Origin: Oscarella lobularis
Lineage: Eukaryota; Porifera; Homoscleromorpha; Homosclerophorida; Oscarellidae
Length of the DNA stretch: 64,000 nucleotides
NCBI RefSeq assembly: GCF_947507565.1
Contig: NC_089191.1
Location: 1,178,001-1,242,000, forward strand
Direction: 5' to 3'
Shown one piece after another: positions 54,791-64,000 of the stretch. The first letter of the stretch is position 1, and every line of letters begins with the position of its first letter. The translations under genes were made by a program, and so were the position numbers. Below the pieces are notes generated by a model that made no database searches, had not been told where the DNA came from, and worked only from the letters and a program-made list of their open reading frames with translations.

Positions 54791-57001
54791 CTAGCAGTCA
54801 ACCCGGCTTCGCCCGGGTATTGGTCTTACTAATAGCTTTCCCTCTTTTTCTGAAAGTTCTCCTTCCCAGCGGTGAATATGCATCATGCCGCTGATATGGC
54901 CTCCCGTAGTGTGAAAGGGCAGGGAACTCCAAATTGAAAACTCCTATTAGAGACTCAGTTCCTAACTCTGACTTGAATATTAGTATTAGACAGCTGTCTC
55001 TGACTCCGGCTTGATTATTTCTGTTATATAAACAGTCGATCCCTAGCTCCAGCTTCATTATTTCTGTGTTACAGTATTAGCGTTGGCATATTACCGATAT
55101 TAACCTCTGGAGGACAGAACTTCCATCAATGAGAGCCGGAGTCAGATAAAAGGTCCTCAGATACCCAGTCCCTAGCTAACTCCGTCCCAATCAAATCTAT
55201 TAGATACTCAGTCCCTAACTCCGGTTTTAATAAATAGATACTCCAGTAGTTCCTGATCGACTCTTGCTTGATTATTTCTGTTATCAAAACAGTCCCTAAC
55301 TCTAGGTACTCGCCTCTAGGCACAAACACCCTGATAAATTATTATAGGAGGGAAGGCTAGCAGTCAAGGTCTTACTAATAGCTTTCCCTCTTTTTCTAAA
55401 AGTTCTCCTTCCCAGCGGTGAATAGACCGCTTATATGGCCTCCCGTAGTGTGAGAAACGCATAGGGGAACAAAAAGAAGAAAGGACAGGGAACTCCAATT
55501 TGACAGTTCCTATTAGACACTCAGTTCCTAACTCCGACTTGAATATTTCTATTAGAAATCAGTCTCTGACTCCTGCTTGAATATTCCTGTTATATAAACA
55601 GTCGATTCCTTGCTCCAGCTGTGTTATTAGCGTTGGATACACTACTGCATGCACTACGGGAAGGTCCACACGCATATTAACCTCTGGGGGAGAGAACTTC
55701 CAGCAATGAGAGCCGGAGTCAGAAAAAAGAGACACGAACGTCCTCAGATACACATTCCCTATAACTCCGGCCCAATGAAGTCTATCAGATACTCAGTCCC
55801 TAACTCCAGCTTTATTCGATAGACACTCCAGTAGTCCCTAGCTTCATTATTTCTGTCACTAATACCGTCCCCTAACTCCAGGTACTCGCCTCCAGACACA
55901 ATCACCCTGTCCATAAATCATTATAGGAGGGAAGGTCTCTACTTGACAATTCCTATTAGATACTCAGTTCCTAACCGTGACTTGACTATTTCTATTAGAA
56001 CGATGTGTCTGGCTCCGGATTGATTATTTCTGTTATCTAAACAGTCGATCCCTAACTCCAGCTTCAATCTGTGATATTAGCGTTGGTTACACAACGGCCT
56101 GCACTACGGGAAAGTCCATACGCATGTTTAACCTTTAACTTTCAGCAATGAGAGCCGGAGTCAGAAAAAAGGTCCTCAGATACCCAGTCCCTAACTCCGG
56201 CCCAATCAAATCTATCTCAGTCCCTAACTCCGGCTTCATTAAATAGATACTCCAGTAGTCCCTGACTCTAGCTCGATTATTTATTGTTATCAAAACAGTT
56301 CCTAACTCCAGGTACTCGCCTCAAGGCACAAACACCCGGATAAATTATTATAAGAGGGAAGGCCTCTGCTTGGAGAAAATCTAATTTTTGCGTATTTGTC
56401 AGTACGACGGTCCTACAAAATAAGTAGCATTTTCCTGGTCGATTAAAAGCAAAACGGTGCAGTACCTATGAGCAGTCCAATTTTTATTAGAACCGGCTAA
56501 GTAAATAACTCGGTATTTATTACATGGTCGCATCCCTCTAAAAGGCAACGGTGGGACACCGAGAAGCGCGGGAGAGGGACATAAATAAATCGGCGAGAAA
56601 ACGCGCCCAGAGGTGATGACGCAAAGAATGACGTCATCGCCACCCTAGACTAAAACAGACGAAACGAAACGCCACCGTCGCGCAACGCTATCGAAAGCAT
56701 ACTTCGAAGCGTTTCGAAGCTAAGAGCAGAACGACTTTGCGCGGTTGACGTCGTCAAACAGTCTTAGCTCTTCGCACCGCACGTGACGGTGACGTCGAGT
56801 GACGTCGTGCGCGGGATCCCGGGGACCCCGACGAAGACGCTTCTATAGAAATGTCACGATTTTCGTCGCACGGCGGCGGAAGCGGTTCGCGCACGGCCGC
56901 CGCGCGCGCGAACGAAGAAATTTGAAGCGAAGCTTAGAGTTACTCGCGCCGTATTTAACGCGCGGTAGGCCGTGACGTCTTTTTCATTTTAGTAGTGTAG
57001 A
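54791..57001 (-). mobile_element. Helitron-like unit A' (right copy)
   Basis: Direct repeat of 46767-48989 (2,211 against 2,223 bp) with the same minus-strand TCTACACTACTAAAA start at 57001 and hairpin-CTAG end at 54794-54791. The internal subrepeats ending GGAGGGAAGG recur at about 55357 and 55937, but the second internal hairpin has been deleted. The base before the 5' TC on the minus strand is G rather than the A expected for a fresh Helitron insertion. Confidence 0.65.
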
Positions 57002-57249
57002 CGTTCGCGTAAACGACTCCAAAAAAAGCGAGCGGCCTAATAGTGTTCTTCGCGATCACAATCATAGTAGGGAAAACGTTAGAATAATATAAAAAAATGA
57101 GAAAAAAAATAGAAAAAAAAGTGACGCAACAGAGATTTATTTGAACAAGGATCTACCTATTCTAAACGCGCTCCTACCTACGCATCGCACCACGGGACCC
57201 AGCACACCGACCTAGCGCTTCGCAATGGTTTTATTGAAGAGGTCGAGAT
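57002..57249. other. Spacer, nothing recognised
   Basis: AT-rich sequence with A runs at about 57095-57120; no gene. Confidence 0.4.
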
Positions 57250-57415
57250 ATAAGTCAGTTATTACCTGGTCAAAATTCTGGCGGTATGGGATTTATCGCT
57301 CCCTCACCCTCGGGACACCTCGATAACTGCCCTCGGCTTCGTCTCGGGCAATTATCTCGGAGTCCCTCGGGTGTCGGGGCGATAAATCCCATACCGCCCT
57401 CTTGACCGGGTATTA
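57250..57415. repeat. Palindromic MITE-like hairpin
   Basis: GGCGGTATGGGATTTATCG near 57272 recurs inverted near 57388 as CGATAAATCCCATACCGCC. Inner parts also pair (CCCTCGGG and CCGAG), and the flanks GTTATTACCTGGTCAA and TTGACCGGGTATTAAC extend the arms. No target duplication was resolved. Confidence 0.75.
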
Positions 57416-57522
57416 ACTATTACGTAACGTACGGTAAGCGAAAAGCGTATGGAAACATAGCGCGCGATTATACACGTGTTACCACGTAAAACATAATTTG
57501 ATTATAAATGATGCGTCTATAC

Positions 57523-57718
57523 CCTGCGACGGAATAGCGGTGTATCTTCAGCGAATCCATCAAACGGGCGACGTCGTCGGCGTCGGAGCGAAAGAAATCG
57601 CCGGCAAAGTCCTTTTCCGGTGGACGCGATTCGCCGCACCCGCGCAAATCAACGGCGATCATGTCGAAGTGATCGCACATGAGCTGCGATTGGAGTTGCG
57701 GCGCGAAATCAAGCATTC
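57523..57718 (-). pseudogene. BPHL-like alpha/beta hydrolase, N-terminal exon
   Basis: The exon is bounded by acceptor CTCAG and donor GTATAG. It reads MLDFAPQLQ, FDMIAVDLRGCGESRPP, KDFAGDFFRSDADDVARLM and IHRYSVAG. This is the segment just before the nucleophile elbow of valacyclovir-hydrolase-like proteins, and it ends in the codon phase expected by the exon at 46111-46610. Any earlier exon with the N-terminal strands was not found upstream to 59 kb. Together the two exons make an interrupted gene; see the downstream entry for the damage. Confidence 0.65.
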
Positions 57719-57893
57719 CTGAGTTAGAATATGCTCTGATGCGCTACCTTCTTAGGGAGTTGGTACCTTTCGTCTTCTTTTTCTACTCGACAATTATTCG
57801 AGGAAGCCTATATGATCTCTGGAAGCCCTCTATGATACGTCTTTCTTTGATGTTCATGCTTCAGAAACGCCACCACTATAACAAGTCAATGAT

Positions 57894-58489
57894 ATGACCA
57901 GCGACTTTCTACATTACGAAACTGTAATTCCGCAGTGGCTATCTTTCTTTTCATCGAACTTTGGCATCCTGACCGAGAAAAAAGTAGAGATCTTTCACTC
58001 CCTGCTAAGAAGGCAGTGTCCATCGTGGTCGTCTGGTGAGCAAATTAGTGAAATTGCAAAGGTTTTGTCTGCCAAAAAATTTAACTCGGACTTCATATCA
58101 AACTTTTTAAATCCTTCAAAAAATCATCACTCCGGACAGACGTTTCTCACCTTGCTTGAAAAACAGCCGAGTTTCTTGTCAAGGCGTTTGAGAATATTTA
58201 CAGAAACAGCGGCGAATGCAATATGCAAGAAAAGAATAAAAAGGGTGAGTGTATCTTCTCTCTTTTCATATGGAATTTATAGGTTTATACCATTCCAACG
58301 TTTGAATCAACATTCGATGAACGAGCACTCCCCTTGGGCTTCTCAAGTCCAGTACCATCATCGTTCGAGTACAAATGCGATCACGACGACTGCTCGGTGA
58401 CAGATGAGGAAGAAAGCACTGTACTGCTGAGCTGCGGAAATTTCTTTCACAGCAAATGCCTCCAAGACTATGAGTGCATCATCTGCTAG
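57894..58489 (+). CDS. Two-exon protein with C-terminal RING-like cysteines
   Basis: Exon 1 (57894-58244) joins in phase zero through a 38-nt intron (GTGAGT...TATAG) to exon 2 (58283-58489), giving ~185 residues. The N-terminal part (FGILTEKKVEIFHSLLRRQC ... EQISEIAKVLSAKK) resembles the E-x-FHS-x-x-RR segments I associate with transposon-derived proteins in invertebrates, but I cannot name the family. The C-terminus is CDHDDC then LLSCGNFFHSKCLQDYECIIC, a RING/zinc-finger-like pattern that stops before the last ligand pair. A transposon remnant or the 3' part of a larger gene are both possible. The first methionine may not be the true start. Confidence 0.45.
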
Positions 58490-58516
58490 CTATTTCTGCT
58501 GAAAAGCATAACAAAA

Positions 58517-58726
58517 ATGGCAAATCAGTTTAATAAGAGCTTATTAAAAGACGCCAAAAAGGAGCTAAACGATGGTGATGCCGACTTCGAGGAGACGGCG
58601 GGCCAAGAGGAACAAGAAGAAGATGTAGAACCGATATTAGACGAAGAGGGTGACCACTACACATCAAACGAATTTCTGGAACACCTATGCAACAAACCGA
58701 AAATTTTCGTTCCAGCTGGCGCGTAA
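58517..58726 (+). CDS. Short acidic open frame
   Basis: A 69-residue frame with a run of Glu/Asp (EETAGQEEQEEDVEPILDEE). It begins 27 bp after the previous stop on the same strand and could be an extra exon of the RING-like gene or a chance frame. No family is recognised. Confidence 0.25.
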   Translation: MANQFNKSLLKDAKKELNDGDADFEETAGQEEQEEDVEPILDEEGDHYTSNEFLEHLCNKPKIFVPAGA

Positions 58727-58913
58727 GACCAACGTACATTAATAAGGCTCACAAGAAGAATTTCAACTAGCTAATATGATTAGACTACTACACTTATTAT
58801 TATTACTATTATTATTTTATTGATCTTACATATTACAACAGAAACGCGTATAATAATCTCTTAGACTAGCTACCCTCCTTGCTAACTGTATGATCCCTCC
58901 CTTTCACAACACT

Positions 58914-59152
58914 GTAGCCACCCTAAGTAAGCTAGCGTCTGAGAAAAATTTTTTAGAGACAAAACAAGCTAACTTCTGACCTTCTTCGACAGCAGACCAA
59001 CTTTCCTCAATTCAAGAACGCATTTCGAACATAAAATGATGTTGTCTCTGTGGAAAGAAAGCGAGCAAAGATACCCCGAAGCCAACTAGCTGTAATAACG
59101 AGATCCTCGCCTACTCGAGTCAGAACCAAGACTGATCTATATTTCCTTTACA
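58914..59152 (-). repeat. Putative 3' LTR
   Basis: The minus strand starts TGTAAAGG right after the polypurine tract. A matching end ...GGCTACA is found at 58914, making a ~240-bp LTR with TG...CA ends. The lower boundary is tentative because the 5' LTR is outside the window. Confidence 0.45.
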
Positions 59153-59232
59153 CGCCCCCTTCTCCCCTCCCTTATTGAGTCCCGTATCTTACTTTACCAC
59201 ACCACTGCATACTCTAAGGGGGTTCTCAAATC

Positions 59233-60270
59233 TCAAATGTCGTTTTCGTCCTCCTCGTCGGCGTGCGACGTCATTACGAAACCGTCGAAATGTCGAGGCA
59301 GCCGGATGGTGCGACGTGGACGCTCCGGGGGTTCCGGTTCGTGAACAGGCACTGACTGAACAGGAGGTCCATCCTTCGGCGCGGTTGGCTCGGGCACATC
59401 AGCATTGCGGGCCTCCACTCTCGGAACGGTCTTGTCTTCTCCCGTGGGAACGTCCGTATCAGGCTCTTCCGCTATTGGTTCCGTTTGCTCGACGAGGCCT
59501 GCGGTTGGTGCCAGCATAAAAAAGCCGTGTTTGGAAGAGTGAACGCCTTCGCTGGTCTCGACCGTCCCGTTATTGCGGTTGACGATCTCTCCATCACGCA
59601 CAGACTGTCGTTCACCCTCCAACGGTGGTGTAGAGGAATTTGCCTGTTCTTCCGCAGGAGCGTGTCTGCGAGACAAGGGCTCCCCTGACGGCACTTGCTC
59701 TGTGTCGTGGACATCGAGATCACCGTCACGTCTACGATAACATCGCTTCAGCCGGTCATGATGGACGCAACGCTTTCGGCCTTTCTTGTCGACCGGGCTG
59801 ATGACGTAAACGTGACTTCCTTTTGTGTCGACGATACGAAACGGTCCGTCCCAGACCGAAAGTAGCTTGTGAGCTTTGCCACGCAGACGACCAGGGTTGT
59901 GGAGGTACACTAAATCCCCGGTAGCGTAAATCTTGTGGTGAACTGGGGCTCTTCGCTGTTGGCGGTCTTGAGCGGCCGTAAGTGTGGCGTCGACCACTTC
60001 TCGGGCAGCGGCCATGCGAGCTTGGATTTTTCGTAGGTGTTCGCCTGTGTCGACTGCGTCAGGAAAGGACGTTCCGTATGCCGCGTCGGTGGGGAGACGA
60101 GGACGCCGCCCATACAATAATTCAAAGGGGGACGCGCCTAGCGACGTTTGCGTGGACGTCCGGTACGATCCTAACGCGGTGTCCAGATAGCGATCCCAAT
60201 CATGCGGGTTGTTGTGGCAGTAAGCTCGTAGCTTGCCTAATAGCGTTCGATTAAACCGCTCCACCAAGCT
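59233..60270 (-). pseudogene. Gypsy integrase C-terminal part
   Basis: Continues the integrase core after a frameshift at about 60265: LVERFNRTLLGKLRAY supplies the catalytic Glu, then YRTSTQTSLGASPFELLYGR, a GPY/F module (SVWDGPFRIVDT) and a long Pro/Glu-rich tail ending near 59233. I see no chromodomain. Confidence 0.75.
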
Positions 60271-62165
60271 GTGGGTGATACGGCGTAGTGCGCGTCTTTC
60301 GAATGCCAAGCCAGTCGCAAAGATGACGGATGACTTTGCTTTCGAAACTCGGTCCTTGATCCGAGTGCAGTACGTGAGGCAGGCCGTGTCGCGCCACGAC
60401 TCCGTCCATGAGAATGCGCGCGACTGTTTCGCTCTTCTGGTCGGCTGTGGCAAAAGCTTCTGGCCAGCGGGTAAAATAGTCGGAAACCACCAACACGTAG
60501 CGGTTGCCGCGGGCGGTACGTGGTAGCTCCAAGAAATCCATCGCGATCATCTCAAAGGGTCCTCTAACTGGAATCGGTTGCAAGGGTGCTTTCGGACGCG
60601 GCACGGCCGGACTTGTTTTCTGGCAGGTGCTGCAGTGACGAATGTAGTCGTCAACGGACGAAGAGAAACCGGGCCAATAGTAGAGCTGAATTAGAGTCGC
60701 AATGGTTTTGTTGACGCCAGAGTGTCCACCCATAGGGTTGGCGTGGACTTGCTGCAAAATGTCCGGAACGAGAGTCGACGGTACAACCAGAATTTTTGTT
60801 TTGTCTAGTTGTGCTCCAATACGGGTATTGCGGTACAACACGCCATCGCCGCCGATCTCAAGCTGACACCATATTTGGCGAAAACGTCGAAGTGCTCCAG
60901 TCCTCCACATGCCTGCAGCCGGTGGACGGTCGGCGGCCGCACGTAGATGAGAAATTACCGTGGCAATAGCGGGATCGGCGGCTTGAGCAGCGACAAGCAC
61001 GTCCGGCGAAACTGAGGGAAGAAGCGTCGTAGCGGCGCAGATCCTCGACAGCGCGTCGGCATCCGTGTGAAGTCGCCCGGGTTTGTATACCACCTCGAAA
61101 TCAAACTGACTGATAGCATGCAGCCAACGACCCATTCTTCCGGCCGGCTGTTTTATGGTGCGAACGTGCACAAGGGGGCGGTGATCCGCAACAACGACGA
61201 ATTTTGCTCCGAGAAGATAGGGACGAAAGTGCGCCATTCCCCATTTCACAGCAAACAGCTCCTTTTCCGTTGCGCTATAATTGCGCTCCGCTGAATCGAG
61301 CTTTTTACTAGCATAAGCGATCGGTCGCTCCACGTCGTCAATAATTTGCGTGAGAACAGCGCCGAGCCCGATATCACTGGCGTCGGTTTTGAGGCGAAAC
61401 GGAGTGTTGAAACAGGGGAATGCCAGCACCGGAGCAGACGTAAGCTTTGTCTTAAGCGTTTTGAACGCCGTCTGTGCTGTTGGTGTCCAAGAGAACAATG
61501 TGCGTGGCGCGGCGAGGTCGTGGAGTGGTGCAGCGATGGCGGAAAAATCCGGAATAAACCGGCGGTAATACCCGGCAAAGTTCACAAAGGAACGTATGTC
61601 GGATTTCGAAGACGGTACCGGCCAGTCTCGTACTTTTGAAATCTTGCTTGGATCGGTAGAAACTCCAGCAGCGCTAACAACGTGGCCCAAGTACGGAAAC
61701 TCCGGACGGAGAAACTGGCATTTTTCGGTGCGTAGTTTTAAACCAGCGCCACGAAGACGTAGAAAGACAGCCCGCAGGTGGTCGAGGTGATCCGTAAACG
61801 TGCGGGAGTGAACGAGGACATCGTCAAGGTACACCATACATGTGTCCAAGTGTAACCCACGTAGAACGAGATCCATCAATCGTTGAAACGTTGCGGGGGC
61901 GTTGGTAAGGCCAAATGGCATAACCTTGAATTCGTAGTGTCCGCCGTTTGTAGAAAAGGCTGTTTTAGCACGGTCTTCGGCGGCCATTATCACCTGCCAA
62001 TAGCCAGACGCAAGGTCCAGCGTACTGAAATACTTTGCGCCGTAGAGCCCATCGAGAGTCTCGTCGATACGTAGTATAGGGTAGGCATCTTTCACTGTCA
62101 GCTCATTGAAACGACGAAAATCCACACAGAATCGAAATGATCCATTTTTCTGGGAACAAGCAGGA
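60251..62165 (-). pseudogene. Gypsy reverse transcriptase, RNase H and integrase core
   Basis: RT motifs FCVDFRRFNELT, FSTLDLASGYWQV, FKVMPFGLTNAPATFQ and VYLDDVLVHS; RNase H motifs LKTDASDIGLGAVL and YSATEKELFAV; then the integrase zinc-binding segment (GGHSGVNKT ... HCSTCQK) and core (AMDFLELP ... HSDQGPSF). The frame enters after a break at about 62155 and leaves at about 60265, where HPQLGGAV replaces the expected sequence. Confidence 0.85.
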
Positions 62166-62852
62166 CCGGCGAAGACCATGGGCTGGAGCTAGGTGTAATG
62201 ACACCCATGTCGAGCATCTCGGCGACTTGACGATCAATCTCAGGGCGGAGATGATAGGGATGAACGGGGACGTCTTCGGTAGTAACAATGCGGTGCTGGG
62301 TCACGTCGGTGCGCCCGAGGTCAGCGTTGTTCCGACTAAAGATATCGCGGAACTCGCCGAGAAGCCGGACAAGCGAGGCGCGCTCGGAAGGTGGCGTAGG
62401 GCCAAGAGGCGGAGTCCAGCCATCATCGGTGGGAACAGCGTCGAAAACGGAGGCCGTCAACTGCTCTTGATCAATCACGTGCGCCGTTCCAAGACGTTTG
62501 CCTTTGTAATGCTTGCGTTTTCCCGCCGTATTGTAAAGTCGTACCGGAATATGCCGGTAGCGTTGATCGCCAGCGATGCCGGTGCCAGTAGATCCGATTT
62601 ACTCTCTAAAGTCTCTAGCGGTTCAAATAACAATGGACCAGACGAAGAACGACAAGGTTCTTTCGTAACAGCGTCAACAACCAACCCAGCGACGATCATC
62701 TCACGTTGATCCGCCGCGAAAACAACAGATTCGGAAAGAACAATTGAATACACCGGCTGCGACGCTGACGGTGGAGAAGGCGATGGCGACGGCGCCGGCG
62801 CGGGGGTGAGAAGCGGCCACGCGGCACCGGAAAGAAGCTGCCGTTTGCGAGT
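62098..62852 (-). pseudogene. Gypsy protease-RT linker and RT N-terminus, frameshifted
   Basis: Pieces in different frames: after the protease stop at 62853 similarity resumes as LLFELANGSFFPVPRG, then VTKEPCRSSSGPLLFEPLET near 62660, then the RT N-terminus ASLVRLLGEFRDIFSRNNAD and SSPWSSPVLLVPRK near 62180. Breaks lie near 62855, 62750, 62500 and 62155. Confidence 0.7.
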
Positions 62853-63118
62853 TCAAACAGCAATGTCCAGGCCATGACTAACAATGAAATCGTCACCAAG
62901 GATTGGATTCGTTGCTATATCCGCAACACGAAAACAATGTCGGGTAGTCCAAGAACCGAATGCGACAGGAAGTTCGACCACACCAGCAAGAGGCACCGTG
63001 TGACCGCTCGCCATCGCGAGGCGCTCGGTGCAAGGCAACACAGGGAATGACGCGAAAGACGGCGGAACGATGGAAATCGCTGCTCCGGTGTCAATGAGAC
63101 AATGGAACGACACGCCGT
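62853..63118 (-). pseudogene. Gypsy aspartic protease
   Basis: The active-site motif LIDTGAAISIVP and the downstream ATNPILGDDFIVSHGLDI are typical of Ty3/Gypsy retropepsins. The frame is -1 relative to gag and overlaps its end, consistent with programmed -1 frameshifting, and it is stopped prematurely at 62853. Confidence 0.75.
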
Positions 63119-64000
63119 TCAGTGTCGCAGCGACTTGAAAATAGAGTCAGAGGATAATGGGGACGCCTGGAGGGCGGCGACGTAATGAATTACGGGCGTA
63201 TGTTCGCGCGAATGCTCAGAGACACACTGTGCGGAATTTTCATGTTTCCCCCCAAACTTTGGACAATTAACACGAATATGGCCAAACTGTCCGCAATCCC
63301 AACAGCGACGCTGAGAAACCGGAAGAGGCGCGCGAAGAGTGCTTGGGAGTCCCGAGGGAATGGCATAGACAGGGTGGGGCGAAGCGTCGTTGCGGGTGAG
63401 ACGTTCCAACACAGAGGTGAGAAGAGCGGTCTGCGTTTCGACGGCTTTCATCAAAGACGAGGCAGGCGTGGCCGTCGCGACGAGTGAATGTGGCGCCGCT
63501 GTAGCATCGCCGGAAATGGACAAATCTTGAGAACGACGGCGACTTTCTGCCGTTTCGGCGGCGTGAGCTTCGAGTGCAAGGCAAACCGCGTCGTCCAAAC
63601 TGGTCGGGGCGCCATTTCGGACACGAAGACGAAGATTCGGGTCCAGCAGCCCATCCAGAAACTGGTCGCGCGCCAGCAGATCGCGCTGAGTCAAGTCCAT
63701 CGCTGGAAACGCTTGCGCGGACAGACCGTTGACCGCGTTTCGGAAATCCAAGAGAGACTCGGCGGGGCCTTGACGGCGAAGGCGAAACGTCGATCGCTTA
63801 ATCTCCAAACGATTTGCTGGTAGAAAACGGGTGCGCAGCGCGGCGACGAGGGAGGAAAACTTGGACTTTGTGTCGGAGGAAAGAGCACGGAGGGCGTCGC
63901 GAGCAGGACCCTGCAGACGCATACCCAAAATGTGGCAGCGAGTGGCGTCGTCCCAGGCGTTGAGAGTGGCGCAATCTTGAAAATCCTCCTCCCAGTCGTC
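63119..64000 (-). CDS. Gypsy Gag with CCHC zinc knuckle (partial)
   Basis: The frame stays open from the window edge to 63119. It has a retrotransposon-gag region (MRLQGPARDALRALSSD, FRLRRQGPAESLLDFRNAVN) and one zinc knuckle CWDCGQFGHIRVNC (C-x2-C-x4-H-x4-C). It binds element RNA and forms particles in this family. The N-terminus lies beyond the window. Confidence 0.8.
   Translation of the reverse strand, partial: DDWEEDFQDCATLNAWDDATRCHILGMRLQGPARDALRALSSDTKSKFSSLVAALRTRFLPANRLEIKRSTFRLRRQGPAESLLDFRNAVNGLSAQAFPAMDLTQRDLLARDQFLDGLLDPNLRLRVRNGAPTSLDDAVCLALEAHAAETAESRRRSQDLSISGDATAAPHSLVATATPASSLMKAVETQTALLTSVLERLTRNDASPHPVYAIPSGLPSTLRAPLPVSQRRCWDCGQFGHIRVNCPKFGGKHENSAQCVSEHSREHTPVIHYVAALQASPLSSDSIFKSLRH

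Larger units (their letters stand above)
58914..64000 (-). mobile_element. Ty3/Gypsy LTR retrotransposon, incomplete at window edge
   Basis: Gag, protease, reverse transcriptase, RNase H and integrase lie in that order on the minus strand from 64000 down to 59233, the Ty3/Gypsy order. A purine-rich tract (minus strand, 59175-59153, AAGGGAGGGGAGAAGGGGGC) directly precedes TGTAAAGG at 59152, the expected start of a 3' LTR. The 5' LTR and primer-binding site are beyond 64000. The frame changes at least four times within pol, so this copy is not intact. Confidence 0.85.

Noticed and set aside
46767-57001. LTR retrotransposon formed by the 2.2-kb direct repeats A and A'
   Set aside because: No TG...CA ends, no target duplication, no gag/pol inside; TC...hairpin-CTAG termini fit Helitrons better.
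59175-59519. Plus-strand frames over the Gypsy integrase tail
   Set aside because: Antisense shadows of the minus-strand pol frame.

Overview
The window looks like genomic DNA of a compact metazoan genome. The best-resolved genes have short GT-AG introns (mostly 44-70 nt), secretion signals and animal-type domain mixes (PLAT, thrombospondin-N-like, IPT/TIG, PA14, Kelch plus kinase). Intergenic space is filled with palindromic MITEs, Helitron-like arrays and a Ty3/Gypsy element. A sponge or other early-branching marine invertebrate is my inference; nothing in the window proves the species.

Layout. 1-2.4 kb: a ~790-bp foldback palindrome interrupted by a hAT-like insertion with an 8-bp target duplication, then a Mutator-like MITE with a 9-bp duplication. 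2.98-10.26 kb (+): an intact, intronless 2.4k-residue SpvB/Tc-toxin/Rhs-type secreted protein. 11.3-14.5 kb (+): a tandem, truncated and frameshifted copy of it with a related promoter. 15.0-15.5 kb (-): a small unknown protein. 16.6-20.2 kb: two TA-flanked inverted-repeat elements. 21.8-24.35 kb (-): a nine-exon PLAT plus FAD-dependent aldonolactone-oxidase-like protein. 25.06-28.4 kb (-): an eight-exon secreted protein joining a thrombospondin-N-like domain to an acid-sphingomyelinase-like phosphodiesterase with two catalytic histidines replaced. 28.8-30.3 kb: BCAT-like, tRNA-Ser-like and kinase remnants. 30.55-33.45 kb (-): Kelch plus coiled-coil plus kinase gene. 33.5-34.6 kb: three hairpin MITEs. 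35.5-42.4 kb (+): a fibrocystin-like IPT/PA14 gene running into a DBH/MOXD-like copper monooxygenase, with several frameshifts and a stop, so probably a (chimeric) pseudogene. 44.8-45.2 kb (-): a candidate small secreted protein. 46.1-57.7 kb (-): a valacyclovir-hydrolase (BPHL)-like gene whose two exons are separated by a ~10.2-kb head-to-tail array of four non-autonomous Helitron-like units carrying 27-bp minisatellites. 57.9-58.5 kb (+): a two-exon protein ending in a RING-like cysteine cluster. 58.9-64 kb (-): a decayed Ty3/Gypsy retrotransposon that runs off the right edge.

How it fits together. No operon-like or pathway linkage is evident. The genes look like unrelated secreted or extracellular enzymes, lectin-like proteins and signalling proteins embedded in mobile DNA. 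The most unusual items are the host-like secreted Tc/Rhs toxin-type gene with its decaying duplicate, the PLAT-FAD oxidase fusion, the TSPN-phosphodiesterase fusion with a damaged active site, and the Helitron array splitting a hydrolase gene. The neighbouring multi-kilobase genes are free of frameshifts, which suggests that the breaks in the duplicate and in the fibrocystin/MOXD region are biological rather than assembly noise.
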